A DNA stretch of 50,101 nt from Nostocaceae cyanobacterium (GTDB taxonomy: Bacteria; Cyanobacteriota; Cyanobacteriia; Cyanobacteriales; Nostocaceae), in the NCBI GenBank assembly GCA_030065825.1, contig JASJCY010000009.1, positions 1 to 50,101 on the forward strand, in the 5' to 3' direction. Every line of letters starts with the position of its first letter. Within the stretch, counting starts at the first letter, position 1. Of this stretch, positions 18,624-25,383 are shown in pieces. The position numbers and the translations under genes are program-made. Under the pieces are notes generated by a model. It saw only the letters and a program-made list of their open reading frames with translations, was not told where the DNA came from and made no database searches.

Positions 18624-19111
18624 GGAACATAAAGGTAGGGGATAATAATGAATTTATATGAAAAAATCTTTCTATTGCTTGGAATATTTTGAATTTTTGT
18701 AACAAGATTTGTGATTATAAATGGCTTGTGTATTTTGCAAGCTATATAGCGGTTGTTGGTTGATTACAATACAGCAAAAATTTCACTCTGTCCTAACGGA
18801 CATCCCTCTCGTTATTAAGCAGAGGGACAAAGGCTAAAAACTGCTATAAATTTATCTTTTAAATGGTATTACTTCCCAAAATACCATCTAAATAATTCTT
18901 AGTTACATTCTTGTGATTCCTCTGGTGGGGATATGAGTGGTGTTTTGAGTAAAATCCAGTGGAGATAGAGTAAGACAATCTGGTTTTTGAACTTTAAATT
19001 TTTAAGATTCTTATTGGTTAGTATCCATTTCCAGAATTTTTCTAACAGGAGTGTAAGGACAATTTCTAGAGATTTTTCCAAAAGCAGAGAGAAGAGTATT
19101 TCTAGCATTAC
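18624..19111. other. spacer upstream of the hybrid kinase
   Basis: AT-rich DNA, probably containing the promoter of the kinase-aldehyde dehydrogenase unit near its left end. A Leu-rich 69-codon frame on the minus strand (18899-19108) has no recognisable homology and no ribosome site. CATCCCTCTCGTTATTAAGC and its near inverse AGAGGGA occur around 18800-18830. Nothing else was seen. Confidence 0.4.
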
Positions 19112-19246
19112 GATTACTTAACTAATTTGACTGAGTTAAATGTCGCACTGCTTTGTTTAGTATTTGGTGAAGCAGGAAATTTTCCTGCAAACCGTTCTGA
19201 ACTCTATGAAGAAGGTTTGGATGTGTTGCTGAAAAAAATATACTGA
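19112..19246 (+). pseudogene. fragment of a NACHT-domain NTPase
   Basis: Read in frame from about 19112, the codons give DYLTNLTELN, then VALLCLVFGEAGNFPANRSE, LYEEGLDVLLKK and IY before a stop at 19244-19246. The block LCLVFGEAGNFPxNRSELYEEGLDVLLKK is a hallmark of cyanobacterial NACHT NTPases (STAND family, some of which act in immunity). Everything N- and C-terminal to it is missing. The frame ends exactly where a truncated hicA gene begins on the other strand, so this is a recombination scar. Confidence 0.65.
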
Positions 19247-19335
19247 TGCTTGCTACCAGAGAAAGGTCCCTCAAACCCTAATTCTCTCAAATAGCGGATT
19301 AAGTCGCTGCGTTTTATCGGTCAGAAAGTAGGCAT
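19237..19335 (-). pseudogene. hicA toxin remnant with internal stop and lost 3' half
   Basis: The ATG (19335-19333) overlaps the hicB stop by one base (TAATG), the usual tight coupling. Reading on: MPTF, then TGA at 19323-19321, then PIKRSDLIRYLRELGFEGPF and SGSKHQY. This is clearly the N-terminal half of the HicA mRNA-interferase fold, including the catalytic-His region GSKH. In intact relatives a Gly codon stands where TGA is found (GGA to TGA fits). After about residue 33 the sequence switches to the antisense of the NACHT fragment. The toxin is therefore doubly inactivated. Confidence 0.75.
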
Positions 19336-19577
19336 TATACTACTTCCTTCATTGACAATTCAATTCCATCAACCACAGGTAACGACAAATTCCGGGAAAC
19401 CCGCAACAAAATCCACTCTGACAAAACTTCTGCTAATTCTTCTCTACAGTCTTCTAAAGTTTCTGCATTAGCCCAAACACCCTGAAAGCCAGGAATTTCC
19501 CCATAAAATGTGCCATCATCTGACAAAATCTTATACTTGGCTTGATGCATTGCAGCTTGTATGTATTTTGTCAACAT
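19335..19577 (-). CDS. hicB: HicB-family antitoxin (orphaned)
   Basis: 80 residues (70 if Met11 is used) with the HicB fold: YKILSDDGTFYGEIPGFQGVWANAETLEDCREELAEVL written in parts as YKILSDDGTFYGEIPGFQGV and WANAETLEDCREEL, then LSEWILLRV. It has the partial RNase-H-like domain but no obvious C-terminal DNA-binding extension beyond VVDGIELSMKEVV. In working modules it neutralises HicA. Here the downstream hicA is broken, so the antitoxin is either dispensable and decaying, or retained to protect against HicA toxins encoded elsewhere. Confidence 0.85.
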   Translation of the reverse strand: MLTKYIQAAMHQAKYKILSDDGTFYGEIPGFQGVWANAETLEDCREELAEVLSEWILLRVSRNLSLPVVDGIELSMKEVV

Positions 19578-19750
19578 AACTAGAGTGTCTTAATTATCTA
19601 AAAACAGTTTAGCCAAATTAACAGTCATTGGTGAGAATGCGATCGCATTCAGATAGAAAAGAAGCAAGCAAACTACCAGCAAAAACCCTGGAGGGAAGCT
19701 TTCAATTACTTCTTTCCCAGGGCTATCATAATCAGTAGGTTGTTCAGTTA

Positions 19751-20479
19751 TCACTCCTGAGGTTCAATACCTGCTTCCCTTAGCTGTTGTGCTAATCTTT
19801 CCGCACGTTGATGTTCTTGTTCCGCACGTTGATGTTCTTGTGTTGCTAACTCTGAACCCCACAGCAATAGTTCGCCATTTTCATCCCACCAACGTAACCA
19901 ATAACCGGTTCTGTTTTCTCGACTACCTTCCCATATACCGAGAAAAAGATTGATCTCGGCTATCCAGTAACGATGATTCCCATCTGCTGTTTGGAGTCGA
20001 TATTGTCCTGAATCATCCAAGTGATAGACTTCCAAAACTCCTGTATCCGGTTCAAAAATTGCGTAGTTGGGAACTTGTAAAATTTGCTCATAAAAAAACC
20101 ATTTTCCTGGAGGATAGGTTGGTTTGCTGGAATATTCCCCCCCTTCTGTGTCTGAAATAAATTCCATGACAATAACTGGAATATCTCCTTGAAGTCGCGG
20201 GGTGTAGCTGCGTTTCACTTCTTCTCGTGTCACCAGAATTGATGGTACATATCCCCAATCTGGTGCTTTTACTACAAACTTTTGGTTCAAAGTGGCGCAA
20301 ATACCATAATTAGTTGTAGTTAAAGCATTATTAGGCAGTTTTCCACTCAATTCTAAGCTTTCTGTTAAAGCTGCTGCAAGCGCAGGTTGGTTAATATTAT
20401 CCACTGGTTCGTCATCTAAAATAAAATCATCTGGTAATTTTTCCCAAGAAACTTCATAGGTAGCTGAACTAGTTAACAT
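19751..20479 (-). CDS. Uma2-family (DUF820) restriction-endonuclease-fold protein
   Basis: 242 residues. The core (about 40-185) matches the Uma2 family, which has a PD-(D/E)XK nuclease fold and is strongly expanded in cyanobacteria; function unknown. Recognisable parts are KAPDWGYVPSILV, IPVIVMEFIS, KWFFYEQILQVPNYAIFEPD and GVLEVYHL. The C-terminal ~60 residues form a Gln/Glu/Arg-rich coiled coil with a perfect duplication of a 21-bp unit (19801-19842) giving EHQRAEQEHQRAER. It diverges from the second Uma2 gene at 20848, with a 368-bp spacer. Confidence 0.85.
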   Translation of the reverse strand: MLTSSATYEVSWEKLPDDFILDDEPVDNINQPALAAALTESLELSGKLPNNALTTTNYGICATLNQKFVVKAPDWGYVPSILVTREEVKRSYTPRLQGDIPVIVMEFISDTEGGEYSSKPTYPPGKWFFYEQILQVPNYAIFEPDTGVLEVYHLDDSGQYRLQTADGNHRYWIAEINLFLGIWEGSRENRTGYWLRWWDENGELLLWGSELATQEHQRAEQEHQRAERLAQQLREAGIEPQE

Positions 20480-20847
20480 AATGGGTCTACCTGATTAATT
20501 GTCTGGAGTAGTTTATATTTTAAAAGGATTTTATAAAATGGTTTCCTCCTAAGAAACACTCTTAACAGCGAAAAGTGCGGTCTTGGGGGTTTCCCCCATG
20601 AGCAACTTTTCAAGAGAGGAAACAGGAAACAGGGTAAGAGTAAGGAAGTGAATATTCATTTGAAGAAGATATGAGATAGCGATATAAACTACTCCCTTCG
20701 GTGTTCTAAGATTACTTCTAAAAATTTCTTCCCCTTCTTCCCACTCTTCCCCCTCTCACTCAATTCAGTAATCTTCTAGTGGGATGGGAGTAGCACCCCC
20801 TGTTTCCTATCTCCATGCTAGGCTAAGGTTAGGAATAATCAGCAACT
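20480..20847. other. spacer between two divergent Uma2 genes
   Basis: Contains a 24-bp dispersed repeat CCTCCTAAGAAACACTCTTAACAG split as CCTCCTAAGAAAC / ACTCTTAACAG (20545-20568), also present at 28703-28726, and a short G5/C5 hairpin GGGGGTTTCCCCC (about 20585-20597). Promoters for both Uma2 genes should lie here but are not obvious. Confidence 0.5.
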
Positions 20848-21420
20848 ATGGAAGCTTTAACCCTGAATCTCCATCCTATTGAACTGACAGATGAACAATT
20901 CTTCCAACTCTGTCAAAATAACAGAGATTTGCGCTTAGAACGCACAGCTATGGGAGAATTGATTATTATGCCACCAACAGGATGGAAAAGCGGAAATCGT
21001 AATGGTAAACTGACACAGCGCTTGTTTAATTGGACAGACGCTGACGGTACAGGTATTGCTTTCGACTCTTCCACAGGTTTTAAACTTCCGAACGGTGCAG
21101 ATCGTTCTCCCGATGCTTCCTGGGTAAGCAAAGAACGTATGGAAGCCTTAAAACCAGATCCAGATAAATTCCTTCCCCTCACTCCTGATTTTGCTGTAGA
21201 ATTACGCTCTGCATCAGATACATTAGACACATTACGAAAGAAGATGCAGGAGTACATTAGTTGCGGTGTACGTCTTGGTTGGCTAATTGACCCCCAAAAT
21301 CAGCGTGTAGAAATATACCGTCTAGGACAAGAGGTGCAAATTCTGGAATCTCCCACCAGTTTGTCAGGGGAAGATGTATTACCTGGATTTGTGTTGGATT
21401 TAACAGGAATTTTGAATTAA
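20848..21420 (+). CDS. Uma2-family (DUF820) restriction-endonuclease-fold protein
   Basis: 190 residues of the standard Uma2 type: a short N-terminal helix region (LTDEQFFQLCQNNRDLRLER), GELIIMPPTGWKSG, SPDASWVSKERMEAL, FAVELRSASDTL, KKMQEYISCGVRLGWLIDPQ, then RVEIYRLG. The pattern PD ... VELRS ... YxxxGVxLGWLIDP includes the conserved acidic and Lys/Gln positions of the PD-(D/E)XK fold. Cellular role unknown; these genes often multiply and move in cyanobacteria. Unlike the neighbour at 19751 it has no coiled-coil tail. Confidence 0.92.
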   Translation: MEALTLNLHPIELTDEQFFQLCQNNRDLRLERTAMGELIIMPPTGWKSGNRNGKLTQRLFNWTDADGTGIAFDSSTGFKLPNGADRSPDASWVSKERMEALKPDPDKFLPLTPDFAVELRSASDTLDTLRKKMQEYISCGVRLGWLIDPQNQRVEIYRLGQEVQILESPTSLSGEDVLPGFVLDLTGILN

Positions 21421-21567
21421 AAATTAAAAATTACTCTAGGCTGTGTTAGAGGATGTTTGTCTAGTCTAAAAGCTTACTAAAAATCTCACTTCTTATCTCT
21501 CTCCAAGTAGGAAACAGACTTTGAAACCCCCATTCCGATATAAAAAGTTTTACCTACAAATTGGTTG

Positions 21568-21595
21568 GTAGAGACGTAAAATTTTACGTCTCTAC
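21568..21595. repeat. 28-bp perfect palindrome (GTAGAGACGTAAAA)
   Basis: GTAGAGACGTAAAA followed immediately by its reverse complement. Such GTAGAGACG palindromes are frequent between cyanobacterial genes. Its outer bases are repeat-like and no gene function is implied. Confidence 0.95.
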
Positions 21596-21794
21596 ATCTG
21601 GTGGGATGGCAAAAAATCATTATGTGAGGGGCGATACCCCTTATTCGCCATTGGTATCCAATGGGAGAGGTAAAATTTGTGTATCACTCTACGACAATAC
21701 CGCTGCGTGTCTACACTCAACTGAAAACCGCTATAAGTCTGCTGTGGGGTTTTGGATGGCAAATAAAGATTGAAAATCAGAACTTAAGCCTACC

Positions 21795-21914
21795 ACACAT
21801 CTTGCACCTGGGTCAGAAACCGGGTTTATAAACCCAAAATTAAGGTTTTGACAGGTCAATATTCGAGGGTAAACCCGGTTTCTCTATGCTTGTTGAAAAT
21901 GCTGCAAGATATGA
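21795..21914 (+). mobile_element. MITE-like element, CACACATCTTGCA family (copy B, 120 bp)
   Basis: Left end ACACATCTTGCA, right end TGCAAGATATGA, nearly exact inverted repeats. Internal sub-repeats (GAAACCGGGTTT and AACCCGGTTTCTC) would pair into a second stem. Complete relatives lie at 24251-24362 (reverse orientation) and 37508-37671. Confidence 0.75.
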
Positions 21915-22086
21915 CCTACTTTTGGTTAACAAACCTGGTTTCTCCATAAAGGGAAAGCAGAACCTGGGGTAATTTTTTTTGCTCGTATATTATTGTCAAT
22001 AATTTTACACAAAATTCATTGGAAATTTATTTTGAGATTATTGTTTTTTGATATATATAATCACTGGTTTTTATTTGTTAAAAAAA

Positions 22087-22120
22087 TGCCAAAATGGCAA
22101 AAAAATCTGCCATTTTGGCA
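22087..22120. promoter_or_regulatory. paired palindromic operator upstream of RTX gene 1
   Basis: TGCCAAAATGGCA (22087-22099), 8-bp spacer, TGCCATTTTGGCA (22108-22120). Each 13-mer is nearly self-complementary and the second is the exact reverse complement of the first. The same geometry (13-8-13) occurs upstream of the second RTX gene. It lies 256 bp before the start codon, so the promoter is presumably near it and a leader of roughly 200 nt follows. Confidence 0.7.
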
Positions 22121-22375
22121 AGAACGTCTTGGAAATATCAACAATTTATTTTAAGCTTTGTGTAATGACTAAAAATTAGAGTTTGTGCAAAAAAGGAGAT
22201 TTAAATTTATTTGCCAATAAATAATTTTCCAGTTGTTTGATATTTTTTAAATGCATCTTTTTCACGAATATTTTCTTATTTAAGCTTGCTGTAATTCATT
22301 TAATTGCTTTTCAAATAAATCTCAAATTTAGCTTGATTTAATTGACAGGATTGAAAATAAAACAAAGGAGAAATC

Positions 22376-23599
22376 ATGACTTCAGATACCTTATTTCTAC
22401 AACCAGTTGCACCAATTAACCCTCCCATTCTTAACTCTGCTGAAGCTACAGGAGGTGCTCAATTCTTTTACAATCAAGAGCCTTCATTAGTTTTGGCTGC
22501 TGCGGAAGCAGAAACTTTAGTCAAAGGTGGTGTGAATGAGGCGATCGCTGATGCTACAGCGACTTTTTTTCGGGATGATCCAAGTTTTGCCACTCTCTTT
22601 ACTAGCGCAACTAGTGATGGTTTAGATGGTGCTTTTCAAGGAAAAGCCAAAAGTGAAGCCAAAATTATGGCTGGGTTTTCAATTGGTGCTGGTGAAACCT
22701 TATCTTTTGATTTTGTTGCTAATTTAAATTTGAGTGCAACAGAAATTGAAAATCCTGATGCTTACTATAACAAAGCAAAAGGTAAAACTACTTTTGTACT
22801 GTTAGATATATCGAAGAAAAGACCTCAGGTTATCGATTATTTCGGTTATAAGGGTAAGTTAATTTCTTCTCAACAAACTGGAGAACTAAAACTTGGTTCT
22901 AGTCATAATGTAACAGTTAATAGTCCCAATGAAACCTATGATATTGATGGTAATAATGGCACAGACTCACTCACCGGTGAAGTCACAGGAAATTATGAAC
23001 GGACATTTAAACACGATACCGAAATAGTAATCGTGGAAATAAATGAAAGTGTGGTTAAATTTGCTGGAGATAATTTAATCGGCAATTTGGGTGATGATGT
23101 CATTTATGGCACAATTTTTAATGATAAATTCAAGGGTAGCAAAAATGATGATAAAATCTATGCCAGTTTAGGCAATGATAGGGTCGATGGAGGTAAAGGA
23201 GACGATATTATTGAGGGTAGTATTGGCAAGGATCGTCTTAGAGGACAAAGAGGTGACGACAAACTTAACGGTGGTTTTGACAACGACGATTTGATTGGTG
23301 GTAAGGGTAGTGACATCATGGTTGGTGGTGAAGGCTATGATGTTTTTATTTTTGATCGCAATCATATTGGTAAAGGTGATTCAGATATTATTGAAGATTT
23401 CCAGGTTGGTATAGATCAACTGAAATTTAAGGGTTGGGGTGATATTAATGCTGAACAATTATTCAGTGGTATGACATCTCAAATTCAGATAGATAATACT
23501 TTAGATGGCACTGTTTTCAGTTTTAATTCTGGTGGGGAATTACTATTGAGAAATGTCGGTTTAGATTCCCTCAGTGCTTCTGACTTTATTTTTGCGTAA
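22376..23599 (+). CDS. RTX (hemolysin-type calcium-binding repeat) protein with a distinct N-terminal domain
   Basis: 407 residues. The N-terminal ~220 residues are a beta-rich domain without repeats (GFSIGAGETLSFDFVANLNL, TTFVLLDISKKRPQVIDYFG). RTX nonapeptides GGxGxDxIx follow at about 235-325 (GDDVIYG, NDRVDGGKGDDIIEG, GGKGSDIMVGGEGYDVF), then a C-terminal ~80-residue segment of the type that carries the type I secretion signal. No Sec signal is present, consistent with an ABC/TolC exporter (not in this window). AAAGGAG (22364-22370) precedes the ATG. RTX repeats fold outside the cell on binding calcium. The ligand or substrate of the N-terminal domain is unknown. Confidence 0.88.
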   Translation: MTSDTLFLQPVAPINPPILNSAEATGGAQFFYNQEPSLVLAAAEAETLVKGGVNEAIADATATFFRDDPSFATLFTSATSDGLDGAFQGKAKSEAKIMAGFSIGAGETLSFDFVANLNLSATEIENPDAYYNKAKGKTTFVLLDISKKRPQVIDYFGYKGKLISSQQTGELKLGSSHNVTVNSPNETYDIDGNNGTDSLTGEVTGNYERTFKHDTEIVIVEINESVVKFAGDNLIGNLGDDVIYGTIFNDKFKGSKNDDKIYASLGNDRVDGGKGDDIIEGSIGKDRLRGQRGDDKLNGGFDNDDLIGGKGSDIMVGGEGYDVFIFDRNHIGKGDSDIIEDFQVGIDQLKFKGWGDINAEQLFSGMTSQIQIDNTLDGTVFSFNSGGELLLRNVGLDSLSASDFIFA

Positions 23600-23673
23600 A
23601 CTTTCTATTTTCAGAAAGTACAAACTAATCAAATATTTGTAATTTGATTATTTATCTAATAACATCAAATTAC

Positions 23674-23722
23674 CTGCATTTCAAGTATGGCAAAAAGCTA
23701 CATATTTGAAATGCAGTTTTTG
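23674..23722 (+). terminator. intrinsic terminator of RTX gene 1
   Basis: CTGCATTTCAA (23674-23684) pairs with TTGAAATGCAG (23706-23716), followed by TTTTTG. An 11-bp stem plus T-run fits a rho-independent terminator 75 bp after the stop codon. Confidence 0.8.
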
Positions 23723-23970
23723 TATTTACACATGACTTAATCTTACTGGAATTCCAAATATAAAGTTGTTAAAAATCCTCCTATGGTGGTGTTTTTCTAG
23801 GGATTATATTAATATAGGATTACTATTTGATTTTTGTTGGCGTAGCCTGCGCTTGCGCTTAAAAATTTCAGTACACTTTCTGTTCCCTGTTAAGAGTTCC
23901 CCGTTCCCTACCATCACGAGTAATTTTACAAATCAAACCGGATTCCTATAGATATCTGGTGGAAAAGAAT

Positions 23971-24001
23971 GTTCCAGACGTTGCAATGCAACGTCTGGAA
24001 C
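23971..24001. repeat. 31-bp palindrome (GTTCCAGACGTTGCA)
   Basis: GTTCCAGACGTTGCA, one base, then its exact reverse complement. A second copy differing only in the central base stands at 32600-32630 inside a nested MITE. Both are followed by AAGGGTTT. Confidence 0.95.
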
Positions 24002-24187
24002 AAGGGTTTTGGGCAACGCATATTTAATTTTCACGTCTATGTCTAATGGGTGCAAATGGATGAATTGTCCTCCCCTCCCAACTTATTCTCCCAAGATTGA
24101 GAGAAAGGGAGTAAGTCTTTAAATTAGGCTTAGAGGATGTTTGAAAAGTATTGTTATTAACATTAAAACCTCCCAAACCTAACCCAC

Positions 24188-24229
24188 TTCTTCCTTCTTC
24201 CTTCTTCCTTCTTCCTTCTTCCTTCTTCC
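24188..24229. repeat. STRR heptamer array, six TTCTTCC units
   Basis: Six perfect copies of TTCTTCC in 42 bp, directly followed by TTGAAGGTCGAAGACCTTCGG, whose GAAGGTC/GACCTTC arms form a hairpin (given here as arms only). Confidence 0.95.
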
Positions 24230-24250
24230 TTGAAGGTCGAAGACCTTCGG

Positions 24251-24362
24251 TCATATCTTGCACCATTTTCAACAAGCACGGAGAAAGCTCGGCAGTCGTT
24301 TTAAGTCACCGAAACCTGCTGTTAGTCTCTGCCGAGCTTTTTGACCCTGATGCAAGATGTGT
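24251..24362 (-). mobile_element. MITE-like element, CACACATCTTGCA family (copy C, 112 bp)
   Basis: TCATATCTTGCA at the left and TGCAAGATGTGT at the right: the same termini as copies B and D but in reverse orientation. Inside, AAAGCTCGGCAG and CTGCCGAGCTTT form a 12-bp stem ending in T's, so the element could also act as a bidirectional terminator. Confidence 0.75.
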
Positions 24363-24967
24363 GTTAATGCTGGAATGGGGGTTTTAAAGCCTCTGGACTA
24401 GTAGGAGAGAGACTTTGAAACCCCTATTTTTCTGTTCCCCTTCCGATATAAAAAGTTTTTCCGCTTCCCTCTCCTAGAAGGAGAGGGTTAGGACTGATTG
24501 ACTGACAAATCTTTTTGATGTAGCTTGGGTTACTCTGCGAGAAGCCGCACTCAAAGAGAAGCCACGACCTCTCTACCGCGTTTACATGCTACCCCTCCGG
24601 GGAAGCAAGCTACAACCCAACAACCCCAACTGATTGCGTTGGGTGTCGAAATTTCAACACTTCCAAGACTTTTGTCAGTCAACGAGGGGGTTAGGGGTTA
24701 GGTTTCCAGGGTTTTGATGTTAAACATAATACTTTTCAAACATCCTCTTAGAGACCATTTATAAAGTAAATATTAAGTATATGGGTGTAGGAATAAACCG
24801 GGTTTCTATGGGTGGAGTATGGAATCCGCATCGTATTTAGTCTCAAATAAATCCGGTTTTTCCAGTCAGATGCAATATATCAGATAAGAATAATTGTTAT
24901 TTAAATTTTATTGAAAAATAGAAAGATTTCATCAAATAGAATTCATCACATCTTTAAAAATAAAAAC

Positions 24968-25001
24968 TGCCAAATTGGCATAAATTCTTGCCAATTTGGC
25001 A
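24968..25001. promoter_or_regulatory. paired palindromic operator upstream of RTX gene 2
   Basis: TGCCAAATTGGCA (24968-24980), 8-bp spacer, TGCCAATTTGGCA (24989-25001), reverse complements of each other. The layout equals that at 22087-22120, although the inner bases differ (AAATT against AAAAT), so the symmetry and spacing are what is conserved. It lies 383 bp before the RTX start and about 200 bp before a small frame with a strong ribosome site. Confidence 0.7.
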
Positions 25002-25202
25002 TAAAGATACTAACAAAAATCAAGGATATAGCTTATGCTTTGAAAAGCTATTGTTTTCATAGCTACTAAATAGCATAATTTACTAGCATCTAATGATTTT
25101 GAGCCTTGTTTACAGTTCATTGCCCTTCCATAACAGATTTTTTGAGATTCGTAATACTGCTTGGGTATTTTGAAAAATCTGTGATGTAAAAAAAGGAGGA
25201 CA

Positions 25203-25298
25203 ATGAAACTTACAAATTATTTATTAATAACTAACTCCAGGTCATTATCCGGGGTCAAATCAAACGAAATTAGGATAATTATGGGCTGCATCTACTAG
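25203..25298 (+). CDS. possible 31-codon leader peptide upstream of RTX gene 2
   Basis: ATG at 25203 is preceded by AAAAAAAGGAGGACA, a near-ideal ribosome site. It encodes 31 residues beginning MKLTNYLLITNSRSLSGVKS and ending IMGCIY before TAG. No homology was recognised. Its place between the operator pair and the RTX start, in the predicted long leader, suggests an upstream open reading frame, but it could be a chance frame or a degenerate start of an older gene copy. Confidence 0.35.
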   Translation: MKLTNYLLITNSRSLSGVKSNEIRIIMGCIY

Positions 25299-25383
25299 AG
25301 AAAGGCAACAATCAACTTCATGAAAATGCTACTTTTTTTAACCTAATACAAATGTTAATTGTAAAATTAAGGAGATAAAAAAT

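Larger units (their letters stand above)
21421..22086. other. repeat-filled spacer upstream of the first RTX gene
   Basis: Contains a 28-bp perfect palindrome (21568-21595), a complete MITE-like element (21795-21914) and stretches shared with 24400-24440 (GACTTTGAAACCCC and CCGATATAAAAAGTTTT). A 70-codon frame starting at 21561 lies inside the repeats and is not believed. Confidence 0.55.
24133..24747. mobile_element. composite non-autonomous element with 38-bp terminal inverted repeats
   Basis: The left end (24133-24170, GAGGATGTTTGAAAAGTATT...) and the reverse complement of the right end (24710-24747) agree in about 33 of 38 bases by eye. The 615-bp interior has no transposase; it contains a TTCTTCC heptamer array, a MITE (24251-24362) and a segment shared with 34982-35143. 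The identity as a mobile element is inferred from structure only. Confidence 0.45.
23723..24967. other. repeat-dominated spacer between the two RTX genes
   Basis: No gene was identified. Contents: a 31-bp palindrome (23971-24001), a 615-bp composite element with imperfect terminal inverted repeats (24133-24747) that encloses a heptamer array and a MITE, and GGTTTCTATGG/AAACCGGG-type fragments near 24790-24860. Short frames at 23766 and 24024-24387 fall in repeats. Confidence 0.6.

Noticed and set aside
18899-19108. 69-codon Leu-rich minus-strand frame
   Set aside because: Low complexity, no ribosome site, no recognised family.
21561-21773. 70-codon plus-strand frame
   Set aside because: Begins inside a perfect palindrome and has no homology or ribosome site.
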